Assembly: GCF_002864045.1 (NCBI RefSeq)
Contig: NZ_PJPV01000049.1
Span: 1 to 54,968 of the forward strand
Direction: 5' to 3'
Source of the DNA: Endozoicomonas acroporae
GTDB lineage: Bacteria > Pseudomonadota > Gammaproteobacteria > Pseudomonadales > Endozoicomonadaceae
Length of the DNA stretch: 54,968 nt
Shown here: positions 1-9,370 of the stretch, piece by piece
How positions within the stretch are numbered: the first letter of the stretch is position 1
Layout of the letters: each line of letters opens with the position of its first letter
The notes under the pieces: model-generated
Database searches by the model: none
Told to the model about the DNA's origin: nothing
Seen by the model: the letters and a program-made list of their open reading frames with translations, nothing else
Made by a program: the position numbers and the translations under genes

Positions 1-39
1 GCAACCGCAGTAGGACAGTCTTAAGTCCGACAGGCTCCT
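1..39. repeat. Family A palindromic element, right end (cut by window edge)
   Basis: The first 39 bases match the right end of the complete family A copy at 18540-18700 almost base for base, including CTTAAGTCC and the terminal CAGGCTC. The left part of the element lies outside the window. No gene is visible in the rest of the stretch before the first CDS, apart from the hairpin at 64-105. Confidence 0.8.
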
Positions 40-63
40 TGGGTAAATCGAGATTAAAATGAT

Positions 64-105
64 GATAAGTAGTTGGTTAACGACTTATCAGGTCTCTTTT
101 TTTTT
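64..105 (+). terminator. Hairpin plus T-run, possible family D remnant
   Basis: GATAAGT-a-GTT pairs with AAC-g-ACTTATC at 64-89, followed seven bases later by nine T residues. This looks like a Rho-independent terminator for a gene ending left of the window. The arms also resemble the two ends of the family D element (AAGTAGTTGG and GGTTAACTACTT), so it may be an internally deleted copy serving as a terminator. Confidence 0.5.
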
Positions 106-256
106 ATCACCTTTTAAATGCTCCCATCTTTTGTCAGGAACAAGGCGTTACCGTAACTGACTAATCGGTTAGTGATTTATACCAAAGTAAATTGTTAACT
201 GCCAAGGATTCAAACAGGACCTGTCCGACAGTCTTTAACCTACAAGGAGAAATGGA

Positions 257-3106
257 ATGGATACCGGCAGCCCCTCAGGGTTACTAAATAATGAACCCTA
301 TGCTTATATCAAAAACACGCTGGCAGAGCTTGAAGCAATTCATCAGAATCATCAACTGGCAGAACTGAACATTTCCCTTGAATTGAAACACGCTGGCGAT
401 GCTCATCAGGGTGCAGTATGGCATCGAAAAGTTAAGGTGGTTCAATCCAATACCTCTTTGCTTCAACGTTTTTTAAGACTTTTCACGACAGAGGGTCGTA
501 AGCAGCGAAGACAACATCATGAAGCGGCTGCTTTATTCCGTGGTCAGTTATGGGAGTTACTCCAAACTGAAAAAGCGCCTGACAGTCTAAAAAAACAGGT
601 CATACAGGCCGTGGAAAATGGCGTTCTGCCTTTTCTTAAAGAATCAGAGTGTAAAACGATCATCAGTAGTAAGGATACAATTCTAATTAACCCGAAAGAA
701 CGTAAAATTATCCGTGAAGCCGCTGGATTTCTGAAAAAAGAACTTTCCGGATTGCTGTCTCGCCTACCCCGGGTGACTTTGGAAGATAGCAGAGAAGTGC
801 TGAAAGCCTATTATCAACTCATTATTCTGTCACCGGAATTGTTACCGGATGAGCATAAAGCTCACGAAGCTATCAGCAAGCTGGGAAAGCATTTTCGTAA
901 TACCCGGCAATCGGTTGGTTTTACTGACCTGAAAGATACCATCGCCCTGTCCGTTTTACATGACATTCGAGAGAAGCTGTCGCTTGAAGAGTATCAACAA
1001 TTAACGAAACGAATCGGTAATGTATTTACCTATCCATACTCCCCGCGTCAGCGGCCTTTGCGGGATGCACTCAACCTGATTTTTAATAATGGCCTGGGCA
1101 GTTCATCTGTGCAGGGCCATCCCCGGGAGTTGGTTTCTGCCAAGGATCTGGCCTTGCTTAAAGATAGCTATCAGGGGCTATTTTTTCGTTACTCGCGAAT
1201 ACACCGGCTAGAGGAAAATCTGTTGGCCGACGGCTGTGCTGTAGCGGCCAGAATAAGTCGATTACCCAGTGAATTGAGAACGCTTGATCTGGACCGGGTT
1301 ACACAAGACTTTCAGCAGTATGAGTCCTTAAGGCGCACTTTGTCCGCAGAAAATCAGGATCAAGACCAGGAATTTAAAGAACTCGAAGCCCGTTGCAAAA
1401 CACATCGGGCCCTGATAGCAGAAGGTCGGGCGGCATTGTTGCATGTTCAGCTGAATCAAGGGCGGCGCTGGGAGTTAAATCTGTTATTAGAAGGTATAGG
1501 AAAGGCCAATATCTATGGTACTGATTCTGAACACAATCAGCAGATGTTCAAAAAGCTGCTGGATTTGGCTCAGTTAAGAGGACCACAAGTGGATTTAGCC
1601 CAGCTGGACTGGATCATAGCGCAGAACAAGAAAGCAAACAGACATCCGAATGTTGCCATTGAAGGCGCTGGGCCAACAGGACTGATGTTGGCTTTCACCC
1701 AGTTTCAGGAGGGGGCCAATGTCTCAGTGTTTGAGAAACGGAGCACTGCATATAACCGGTTGCAAGTGGTTCGACTGGACCCTAAATGGATGGATATGCT
1801 GAAGTTTTATCTTGGAGAACATTACTACGACCTGTTCGGTGAGAATGGGCAGGCTGGAAAGGGTATGGTTCGTGCGGATGGTTTGGGAGAAAAGGCAGGT
1901 GAAATTGTCACTCACCGGTTGGAAGAGGCTCTGAATCATAGACTGGCTGACCTGATGGCACGCAATTACGATCATACTTCCCAGCGTGATAACCCGCAGA
2001 AAAACCGATTGGAGCGGTTAGCTGCCTATGAAATGACCAGGGTAGAGGCCGGTGAACAAGGCTATACAGTACAGGCTAAATATCACCCCGGGAATGATCC
2101 CTCTCCCTTTGCCAACGGCAAGAAAAAGCCGCCTGCCGGTTATCAGAAACCTGAAGCAACGTTAACCCGTCCTGTGGATTTAGTGATTTGCGCCGGGGGT
2201 AAACATAGTCAGCTGCGTAATAAATATATGCGGGACAGGGCTGTAACGTCTGCCCGAAGCTATGGTGTCTGTTCCTGGGAAGGGCCAAAGGACCAGTCCC
2301 TGCAAAATGATCGGCTGGATACCTTTCCGGATTTTCGCGGGATGGTGGTACTTGATCAACAGTTTCAGCAGTTTTTCCAGGAGCAGATGATATCTCAGGT
2401 GGAAAGGATTGAGGGGCTGAGTTCAGATGAGCGAAGATTGCTTGGCCAGCAAACCCATGAGCAGTCCAGCGGTGTTCGCAGCTTGCAGTCATCCATCCAT
2501 GGAAGAGTGATGCAGACCCGGTGTTTTGACAATAAAAACCTGGTCTATATCGGGATGGAGCTGCCTGAAGCATTTACTCAATTCTGCCAGAAGGTTAAGA
2601 AAAAGTTAGCGGCATTACCGGTGCCAGATCTGGATCAAAATGGTAATAAACGATCAGCAGCCGACCAGAAAGCTTGGCGTAATCAGCGCGTAGCCAGGGT
2701 ACAGAAAGCGCTTTCCAAGGCTTGGTTTCAAACAGTGGCACACAGCTATGGTATTGACCAGTCGCTGGGTGTTACTCAGGAAATGATTGATGACTCATCG
2801 GTGGCGGTATTCTATTTACAGCAACGTCGGGTTTGGCGAAATGTGATAAAGAAAAAATCAGGCTCCCGTCAAGTGATGATCACTGCTGCTGGTGATGCTG
2901 CTGCCACTCCCCACTTTATGACCGCGAGCGGCCTGACTGGAGCCAGGGAGAATGTGCTGCATCTGCAAAACTACACAAGGGATGTGTGGAACGGACCAAG
3001 AATATATCAGGAATATGGGCTGGAACAAAGGCAGGACAGGCTTGAGCATGCACAACTGGATACGGCGGACTTTGTGATCCAGCAAGGACTGAATTTCCTG
3101 ATTTAA
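257..3106 (+). CDS. Large FAD-dependent monooxygenase-like protein (MICAL/PHBH-fold C-terminal half)
   Basis: A 949-residue protein in two parts. Residues 1 to about 460 are helical and charged, with no family I recognise. The C-terminal half is a flavoprotein: a Rossmann FAD motif (EGAGPTGLMLAFTQ, about residue 465) ends in VFEKR and is followed by NRLQVVRLDP, which parallels the MICAL pattern EKR...RHNVLHLWP. A DLVICAGGKHSQLR segment lies near 640 and a GDAAATP...GLTGAREN segment near 878 (the second FAD-contacting GD motif). The start has an AAGGAG Shine-Dalgarno 8 bases upstream. MICAL enzymes oxidise actin methionines in animals; an actin-directed role here is only inference. No calponin-homology or LIM domain is visible. 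It stands alone between repeat elements. Confidence 0.7.
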   Translation: MDTGSPSGLLNNEPYAYIKNTLAELEAIHQNHQLAELNISLELKHAGDAHQGAVWHRKVKVVQSNTSLLQRFLRLFTTEGRKQRRQHHEAAALFRGQLWELLQTEKAPDSLKKQVIQAVENGVLPFLKESECKTIISSKDTILINPKERKIIREAAGFLKKELSGLLSRLPRVTLEDSREVLKAYYQLIILSPELLPDEHKAHEAISKLGKHFRNTRQSVGFTDLKDTIALSVLHDIREKLSLEEYQQLTKRIGNVFTYPYSPRQRPLRDALNLIFNNGLGSSSVQGHPRELVSAKDLALLKDSYQGLFFRYSRIHRLEENLLADGCAVAARISRLPSELRTLDLDRVTQDFQQYESLRRTLSAENQDQDQEFKELEARCKTHRALIAEGRAALLHVQLNQGRRWELNLLLEGIGKANIYGTDSEHNQQMFKKLLDLAQLRGPQVDLAQLDWIIAQNKKANRHPNVAIEGAGPTGLMLAFTQFQEGANVSVFEKRSTAYNRLQVVRLDPKWMDMLKFYLGEHYYDLFGENGQAGKGMVRADGLGEKAGEIVTHRLEEALNHRLADLMARNYDHTSQRDNPQKNRLERLAAYEMTRVEAGEQGYTVQAKYHPGNDPSPFANGKKKPPAGYQKPEATLTRPVDLVICAGGKHSQLRNKYMRDRAVTSARSYGVCSWEGPKDQSLQNDRLDTFPDFRGMVVLDQQFQQFFQEQMISQVERIEGLSSDERRLLGQQTHEQSSGVRSLQSSIHGRVMQTRCFDNKNLVYIGMELPEAFTQFCQKVKKKLAALPVPDLDQNGNKRSAADQKAWRNQRVARVQKALSKAWFQTVAHSYGIDQSLGVTQEMIDDSSVAVFYLQQRRVWRNVIKKKSGSRQVMITAAGDAAATPHFMTASGLTGARENVLHLQNYTRDVWNGPRIYQEYGLEQRQDRLEHAQLDTADFVIQQGLNFLI

Positions 3107-3138
3107 TCGGGATTAACTCGGAGGCTGACCATCTCACT

Positions 3139-3312
3139 CTTAGGGTAGACATTAAGCGTCTACTCCCCTCTTCGGAAAGTTAAAGATGGAACCACGAAGA
3201 ACACGAAGAGCACAAAGAAGAGATTTTCTTTTCCTTCGTGCTCTTTGTGTCCTTCGTGGTTCCATTCAAAAGCCATTGAAAATGGAGGGGTAAGCTTAAT
3301 GTCCACCCTAAG
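3139..3312. repeat. Family B MITE-like element, copy 1
   Basis: A 174-bp element bounded by CTTAGGGTAGACATTAAGC on the left and GCTTAATGTCCACCCTAAG on the right, which are imperfect inverted repeats. The interior is a long hairpin built from GGAACCACGAAG and CTTCGTGGTTCC with a T-rich loop. The copy at 35976-36149 differs by one base in what I can compare (agCCatt versus agCTatt). The flanking 10-mers here share only their last six bases (CTCACT). It fills the gap between the flavoprotein and the serpin genes. Confidence 0.85.
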
Positions 3313-3320
3313 ATCACTCA

Positions 3321-4418
3321 CTATCCCCATGGTTCTTTAATATAGGCGGCACCCAATAACCTTCGTTGATCCCCCTGATCCTTAATCATGGCAAAATAAA
3401 AGGGGCGATTGATGTACAGCAGATTAGGTATTCCACCGCCAAGAATTTGGAATGAAGCCGCAACATGGGCACCTGCCTCATTGATGCTAAGGTTTGTCCT
3501 GTGTTTTCCTGAACCGAGCAACTCAGGGTAATCTGTCTCATAGACATAATCGAATTGATATTTGGGTAAATACAGTGAGACGTTCCCTTGATCAATTTCA
3601 TCGTCAAATAATGAGTTCAAGCCTTCTGTCAGGATATGGCTGACTTCGTCACTGTGTTCTTGTTGCGCCGCTTTGGGAGGCATTATAAAAACAGCTTTCA
3701 ACCCGGATTCCTTAACGGGCAAGGCAGTAAACTCAAAGTCTGAAATATTTTTATAAGTAACTAAGGTTGTCCCCCTGCCGCTTGTCATCCAGACGATCTC
3801 CGGCTGCTTCTGACCGTTCCAGGTCATGTCTGTTTGATATCTCTGGGGTATTGCCATGAAAGGTTGTTTCCACGATACATTTTGAAATAACCAGCTTACT
3901 AACAAGAAAGCTGTTTTTGGGTCTTTCAGCGTGCCAGGGTTGAGCAGGTTGGTAATCACTCCGTTAGTATCTCTGGCAATCTGTTCATTGAGCCTTTGAG
4001 TGGCGTTATCGTACCCTTGTTGTCTCAGTTCAAGACTGCTGGTACAGGGGACGCCCAACTGCTTCAGCGTCCTGTCAATGGTTGTGGTTTTAGAGAACAA
4101 ATGGATTTTCTCCGGTGAACTGTGATCTGCCGGGTTGTCAGGTTTATCACTTATGTCATCGGGTTGTAGTTGTCGCAGTAACTCGTTGGCTACCTTTTCT
4201 GTTTCAGAAACCAGAAACGGTGAAGCCGCAATATTTCGATCACGAATATTTTTTTTCGCTATCTCCATAAAACGTTTAACATCCGACCCCAGATCGCTCA
4301 TCTCTTCAAGAGAGTGAAAAACCCTGGAGTACGACGAGTCCGTTAATGATTGTGCGCTTGCGGATGCAGCGGTGGGTGAGTATTGTGCTGAGGGTGAAAA
4401 AGCAGGAGGAAAATTCAT
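3321..4418 (-). CDS. Serpin-family protein
   Basis: A 365-residue protein with serpin signatures: RNIAASPFLV near residue 61, RDTNGVITNLLNPG near 149, LVSWLFQNVSWKQPF at 173-187 (strand s3A region), and near the C-terminus the hinge NEAGAHVAAS (about 313-322), then INRPFYFAMI and LLGAAYIKEP. The hinge keeps small residues at P12-P9, as expected of an inhibitory, loop-inserting serpin. The reactive loop is about two residues shorter than in alpha-1-antitrypsin, so P1 falls in a GGG run and cannot be assigned. The N-terminus has no signal peptide I would trust. An AGGAG lies upstream of the ATG. Serpins are sporadic in bacteria; the target protease is unknown. Confidence 0.85.
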   Translation of the reverse strand: MNFPPAFSPSAQYSPTAASASAQSLTDSSYSRVFHSLEEMSDLGSDVKRFMEIAKKNIRDRNIAASPFLVSETEKVANELLRQLQPDDISDKPDNPADHSSPEKIHLFSKTTTIDRTLKQLGVPCTSSLELRQQGYDNATQRLNEQIARDTNGVITNLLNPGTLKDPKTAFLLVSWLFQNVSWKQPFMAIPQRYQTDMTWNGQKQPEIVWMTSGRGTTLVTYKNISDFEFTALPVKESGLKAVFIMPPKAAQQEHSDEVSHILTEGLNSLFDDEIDQGNVSLYLPKYQFDYVYETDYPELLGSGKHRTNLSINEAGAHVAASFQILGGGIPNLLYINRPFYFAMIKDQGDQRRLLGAAYIKEPWG

Positions 4419-4475
4419 TTCATGGACTCCTGAGCCAAAAATAAGTTCTCATTATCGTCCTCAGAGCCTAGCTGC

Positions 4476-5762
4476 TTATTTGCATTTATCCACACTGTAG
4501 TGATGATCGATAATACCAGTATCCATACAAGCCGACTTTTGCTTTTGCCTTTGCCACCATAGCAATGGTGAGGCAATCGCCAGCATGCCAGCGGCATACG
4601 CCATTTTCCACCCGAGGCCCCAGGCAAGCATAAAGCAGAACAGGCAGCCAAGCAGGTTCATCCAGTGGTATTTAGCAGGCAGCAGCCGGAAAGCTGCCAG
4701 CATGGAGGCCAGGTAAATAATAACGAAAACCCCATTGACCCAGGAAACCAGATCTTCCAGATCCTGATCGGTACAGTGAGTAAAGATCAGAATCGCCGCA
4801 ATGATGAGTAGTACGGTTGCCAGGGCGCGTTCGGAAACACCGTAACGATTCTGTTTACTGAACCAGGCGGGCAATACTCCTTCCTGGCTGAAACTCAGTG
4901 TCAGACGAATCAGACTGGCGATGTAAACATTGACGGTGGCAATACCACCTGCCAACCCGAGAGTCCCGATGATTGGTGAACCCAGCCCGCCCAACAGCTG
5001 ATCAAAAACACCCGCCATGGCCAGGGGAGCCGTCACCGGTATGGACAGAATCAACCATGTGCAGGCCAGATAAATACAGCCAACGATGGTAATGCCGATC
5101 ATGATGGCCGGTTTCAGGTCTTTTTCGGGGTTTCGAAAGTCACCTGCCAGATGGGACATGGCTTCCATGCCCAGAAAACTCCAGAAAGCAAGCCCGGCGG
5201 CTTTAAGAATCATGCTGCTGCTAACGACAGTTTTCTCCGGGGAGGCTGGTACATCAACTAAACCCCGGGCCACCATCATCAGAATCAGTACCACCATGAT
5301 AGAAAAAGTCAGTATCAGCTGAAGGGTGGCAGAAATATGTATGCCGCGAAAATTCAGACCATAAAGCAAGACCAGGCACGCTAATTGAACAGCAATGGTT
5401 ATTGAGCCCGGCACCATAAACAGAGCATCAATAAACTGGTAGGTCATAATGATGGCTGCGGGTGCGCCCAGGGGGACAGCGCAAAGAAAAATGATACCGA
5501 TGGTTCTTCCGGCGACAGAGCCAAAGGCCTTTTCCACAAAATAGGCCGGTCCGGCTGCATGGGGGAACCGGCTGGCCAGACTGGCAAACACCAATGCCAC
5601 TGGAATAATGGTCAGGGTAAGCAGGGCCCAGGCCCACAGGGCTCCGTAGCCTGCCAGTTCAATGGTTAACTGGGGAAGAATAAATACGCTGGTGCCCAGC
5701 AGGGTAGTGGTGAGCAGCCCTGCTCCCTGCCAGCAGCCAATTCCGGAAGTTGGTAACTGCAC
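4476..5762 (-). CDS. yjeH: Amino-acid exporter, APC superfamily (YjeH type)
   Basis: A 428-residue integral membrane protein with about 12 hydrophobic segments. It follows E. coli YjeH, an exporter of methionine and branched-chain amino acids, closely: QGAGLLTTTLLGTSVF near the N-terminus, LWAWALLTLTIIPVALVFA, VPLGAPAAI, and AFWSFLGMEAMSHLAGDF with NPEKDLKPAIMIG. The start is a GTG with AGAGG about 11 bases upstream. It is not in an obvious operon, and the 3' end lies 57 bases upstream of the serpin start codon on the same strand. Function is by family; substrate range is not readable from sequence. Confidence 0.85.
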   Translation of the reverse strand: MQLPTSGIGCWQGAGLLTTTLLGTSVFILPQLTIELAGYGALWAWALLTLTIIPVALVFASLASRFPHAAGPAYFVEKAFGSVAGRTIGIIFLCAVPLGAPAAIIMTYQFIDALFMVPGSITIAVQLACLVLLYGLNFRGIHISATLQLILTFSIMVVLILMMVARGLVDVPASPEKTVVSSSMILKAAGLAFWSFLGMEAMSHLAGDFRNPEKDLKPAIMIGITIVGCIYLACTWLILSIPVTAPLAMAGVFDQLLGGLGSPIIGTLGLAGGIATVNVYIASLIRLTLSFSQEGVLPAWFSKQNRYGVSERALATVLLIIAAILIFTHCTDQDLEDLVSWVNGVFVIIYLASMLAAFRLLPAKYHWMNLLGCLFCFMLAWGLGWKMAYAAGMLAIASPLLWWQRQKQKSACMDTGIIDHHYSVDKCK

Positions 5763-5899
5763 TGTGATGACTACCTCTGGGATATCACTTGTTATTTGTT
5801 TCTATGGCAACGGATTAAGGCATTTACTATAGGCCAGATTGACTTGGGATTCCGTCGAATTATCGGATACCCGGGGGAAATAATACAGTTGGTTTTCAA

Positions 5900-6433
5900 C
5901 TATAGAATGGCCAGGGCATGTTCAATAGCGCTGTCCACATCATGCTGCCAGTTTAACTGTCCATTCTGGTATCTGCCTATTCGGCCATAGAGAATATCGG
6001 AGTCAACAACCACCAGTTGATCCTCGCATGAATCCAGGGCTGGATGGCAGCTGAGTTCTGTGGTCCGCTGCATTAAGTGCGTGAACTGTCCTGGTTGAAA
6101 TGCAGATGATGACAGTACAGGCAGAGAACGTTGTATAAACAGGGCGCACCGGTCTGTTACCAGGTAGTAATGCACAGCCCTGGAGTTAAATCCATGGCCA
6201 CTTAAACCATACATAACATAATCAGACGGCCATTGGTTCAGCAACGGCTCAAGATGGGCTTCAAGGTAATACAGGGGGATTTCCGTCAGACAGGAACCAA
6301 AGGCGTAGTCTGAGAGTGGCATTAAGTGCTCAGAGAGTGCTTTGGGCACCGGAGGGAAAGGAACACCAAGTGCTGCCAAATTCACGGCAATATCAGCAAG
6401 TGAGAAGGTAACCATTGGGTTTTGTGCATTCAT
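5900..6433 (-). CDS. Hypothetical protein, possible partner of the upstream kinase-like gene
   Basis: A 177-residue, slightly acidic protein I do not recognise. It has hydrophobic and aromatic patches (VHYYLVTDRCALFIQ near residues 107-121) but no membrane segment or signal peptide. A GGGGAT sequence upstream of the ATG can serve as ribosome site. It begins 30 bases after the stop of the 875-aa kinase-like gene on the same strand, so the two are probably co-transcribed and it may be a chaperone, cofactor or antidote of that protein. This is inferred from arrangement only. Confidence 0.6.
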   Translation of the reverse strand: MNAQNPMVTFSLADIAVNLAALGVPFPPVPKALSEHLMPLSDYAFGSCLTEIPLYYLEAHLEPLLNQWPSDYVMYGLSGHGFNSRAVHYYLVTDRCALFIQRSLPVLSSSAFQPGQFTHLMQRTTELSCHPALDSCEDQLVVVDSDILYGRIGRYQNGQLNWQHDVDSAIEHALAIL

Positions 6434-6463
6434 AGATGATCCCCGTCGTTCATGGCGGCTACC

Positions 6464-9091
6464 TTAATATATGGTCGTGTAAAAATAGCTTCGGCTGGTG
6501 GCATACCTTTGATTCACTTCATCATTACTCAGCAGTTTATTTCTCCATAAATAGCTGCTGACAATATTGTTTTCCCGATCAGACAGTGGTTCATTTGACT
6601 GATGTTTACTGAGAAGAGGCTGGATACGACTCTCTTCTTCCTTAAGGGCCTTCCGCTCTTTGTTGACAATGTCATGCATTGGCAGGGTAAGAAACCCGAT
6701 AGCGGATTCGTTTGTCGTAGGGTCACGCCACGATTCCCAATCATCGACTATCCGCCCTGCACAGAATAATGCCTGACTGTGTTCCTGAATCAGGAATATT
6801 CGCTGCCTCAGAGCGTTTTTAACATTCAGATCGAAGCAGGCTGGCAGTGATTCACACAACAATTCTACATCAAGCTTCTGTAAACGATCATAAGACTTGC
6901 GGGTCATCAGCCGGGGATAACCGACGCGGCATCCTTTACGGTATTCAGGGTTTATACTGTCAGCGGATGGCGCAATGATGTCTCTGAACGGGTAAAGACA
7001 GGTATCGTTATCAATGCCGATGACCCGGCCAGTTTCGTAGTCTATGAAGTAATTTCCATCATGTCGGTCTGGTTGGGCACAAATGGCATCCAACAGCTCA
7101 AGGTCAGCCAGGCCACTGAATATTTTGCTCCTGATTTCCCAGTTGCCTTCCTTATCCAGCAGTTCCTGATGGCCCAGCTTTTTCTCTTGTCCGGGAACAG
7201 CACTGACACTTACGCTGGTCTTGGCTGATGTTCCTGAAGCCAGTTCCATCTCCAGTCCAATCTGGTGGTTATGTTCGCAAAATGACATATCGGGCATTAC
7301 GTTCATGCCCAGCAGGCGGGCAATCTCGCCGGTGGCCAGATTTCTGGCCGTAAGATTTGGATGATACCTATCGTGGTACAACTGTGGAGAGATGATTTTT
7401 CTCCAGCCTGAGATGTCAACGGCCAGTTCAGGTTTGAACACCCGCTTTACTGTGTCATTTCCGGTTTTATAGGATAACAGGTACACCGTATTCTCCTTCC
7501 CACTACCCAGCTCCCGGGGAGGATTGTCAGGATCCAGAAGTCGGTCAGTCCATCGGCCGGGAAGGGTGAGTTCATCGTTCAGATCATAGCCAACCCGCTT
7601 GAACTCCATTGCCGCCTGCCAGCTGATTTTCCCGGCAATAGATGATAATGCCGGTGAGTCTAATACCTGAAACAGCAGTAGTTGATCATTTCTGAGATCG
7701 GTGATTTTATGCCTTAAAATAATGAGGTTTAACTTGTCCAGACGATGATGGCGCTGAACGATTATTTTGCTTATTTCATTCTGGATTGCTTTATTACGGG
7801 TTAGAATCTGCTTCGCTTGCTGTTCTGCCGCTGTCTGTCCAGTGGGTATTTCCCGGGTTAACTGCTGCTCATAGCGACTGATCATGTGGTGAGCTGGAAG
7901 CTCTCCGGCACCTGTATTCATCTTTTCAGATAATGGTCTGGATACTTGCTTATGGTCAGACAAACAGCGCAGTTGTTGCAGGGTAGCAGCGGGTTGATTG
8001 AAGCGTTCCGTGACCCGTTCTTGAATAGCCTGTTTCCTCAAGGCCAGCTGCTTTGGTGTTAACTGACCGGGGTTGACTGACTGGTTATAGGCTGACAGTT
8101 GCTCACGGGCGTGGATGATCTCCCGCCTGAGGCAATCAGGTTTTACCAGTTCCAGTTCGCCACGCTTGTGCAGGTTCCTGATGTGGCTATGAAGCAGGGC
8201 AAGATCTTTGGGAACCCCTCTGGCTATATCAGCCTCCGCCTGGTGCCACTCTTTTTTTACCAGGGCCTCCAGGCGGTTCGCATAATACTTGCTCTGTGGT
8301 TCGTCTCTGCGTTCCACAATAATGGTTACACCCTGACCAAATGGGTTGGCCAATACTCTGGTATCCAGACCGGGAAATAACTCTGCCGAACCAATCCCGG
8401 GGTCCAGGGTCGATGGATATTCAAGAACTGCAGCAGGTCTTTTTCCCTGATAGACACTGAGCACCTGCTGCTCTGGGGATTGTAGTTCGGACCGATCAAG
8501 CCATTGGTAATGGCAGTGTTTCGAAACCGGGTGTCTTGTCTGCTCGGCAATGATTGTTTTATAAGCCCGACTGGGTTTCACCACCGCTACGATTGGCAGC
8601 AGGGGATCAAGCCCGGGCGTTTGCCCCTTAACCCGGGGACAAGCCTTACCTTTTTGAATTAATACGACATCAACCCATTGTTGATCCTCTTTGCTCAGGA
8701 ATTGATCGAGCCAGGCAGTATCATGCAATGTATCGGGATCGACCTCTATCCATGGTGGCAGGGGCTTGAGGCAGGCACCCTTAAAGGCATTACTGAGTAT
8801 TAATGTGACAACGGTTTGATCTATGTGCTTGCTTACTGCTGTATCGGGTGGGTCAGAGAAACCTGCAGAGGTTAACTGTTCCGGCCTTGTCGCTGGTTTG
8901 GTCAGACAGTTATCAGTGACCACTTGACCGATAGTGCGTTGTTCAAGGCTGGTAAAGCGGGCAACAGGTTCAGAGACCATAGAGCTGAGTGTTTGCGGCG
9001 CAACCGGAGGTGCCTTGGCAAAGTCTTTTTTAACCTCGACCGGGGGCTGATTCTCTGAAGGGTAACCTGGAGGTATCACAGGAGTCTCCAT
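6464..9091 (-). CDS. Large protein with PI3/PI4-kinase-like (atypical kinase) domain; candidate effector
   Basis: An 875-residue protein. The first 500 residues are polar and helical, without recognised domains. From about 530 a kinase-like core appears: LGSGKENTVYLL (glycine-rich turn), VKRVFKPE (type II PI4-kinases have VFKPK at the ATP lysine), GEIARLLGMNVMP, then LELLDAICAQPDRHDGNYF near 664-682 and RVIGIDNDTCLYPF near 688. The last two parallel LDYIIRNTDRGNDN and AIDNGLAFP of type II PI4-kinases, giving a catalytic Asp in DRHDGN and a metal-binding Asp in IDND. The target could be a phosphoinositide or a protein. Such domains are known among secreted effectors of intracellular bacteria; secretion is inference. 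It leads a two-gene unit. Confidence 0.65.
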   Translation of the reverse strand: METPVIPPGYPSENQPPVEVKKDFAKAPPVAPQTLSSMVSEPVARFTSLEQRTIGQVVTDNCLTKPATRPEQLTSAGFSDPPDTAVSKHIDQTVVTLILSNAFKGACLKPLPPWIEVDPDTLHDTAWLDQFLSKEDQQWVDVVLIQKGKACPRVKGQTPGLDPLLPIVAVVKPSRAYKTIIAEQTRHPVSKHCHYQWLDRSELQSPEQQVLSVYQGKRPAAVLEYPSTLDPGIGSAELFPGLDTRVLANPFGQGVTIIVERRDEPQSKYYANRLEALVKKEWHQAEADIARGVPKDLALLHSHIRNLHKRGELELVKPDCLRREIIHAREQLSAYNQSVNPGQLTPKQLALRKQAIQERVTERFNQPAATLQQLRCLSDHKQVSRPLSEKMNTGAGELPAHHMISRYEQQLTREIPTGQTAAEQQAKQILTRNKAIQNEISKIIVQRHHRLDKLNLIILRHKITDLRNDQLLLFQVLDSPALSSIAGKISWQAAMEFKRVGYDLNDELTLPGRWTDRLLDPDNPPRELGSGKENTVYLLSYKTGNDTVKRVFKPELAVDISGWRKIISPQLYHDRYHPNLTARNLATGEIARLLGMNVMPDMSFCEHNHQIGLEMELASGTSAKTSVSVSAVPGQEKKLGHQELLDKEGNWEIRSKIFSGLADLELLDAICAQPDRHDGNYFIDYETGRVIGIDNDTCLYPFRDIIAPSADSINPEYRKGCRVGYPRLMTRKSYDRLQKLDVELLCESLPACFDLNVKNALRQRIFLIQEHSQALFCAGRIVDDWESWRDPTTNESAIGFLTLPMHDIVNKERKALKEEESRIQPLLSKHQSNEPLSDRENNIVSSYLWRNKLLSNDEVNQRYATSRSYFYTTIY

Positions 9092-9370
9092 GACCTATGA
9101 CTGACAATCCACCTATCGGCTGTTAAGAAGAGAAGTTCATAAAGGCAGTAAAAGGTACTTTAGTATTATTTCCAGACGCCACACAGGACGTTATTCCTTT
9201 TTACTAAAAGTCCTGTTGTATCGGCGTTATCAATAACCGCTCACCTCGCCTGCTCTTTACAAATCCTAACAAACCGATCCATAACTCTACCGACTTATAC
9301 GCGCCATCTCTTTCCCGGGCTGTGGCTTTTGGATAAGCTACCGGGTTATTCATACAGACGGGGTCATGAC

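Noticed and set aside
3136..3313. Dense palindrome with GAAGAACACGAAGAGCAC could be read as CRISPR-like or a tandem array
   Set aside because: It is a single hairpin with terminal inverted repeats and a second dispersed copy; there are no regularly spaced repeats with unique spacers.
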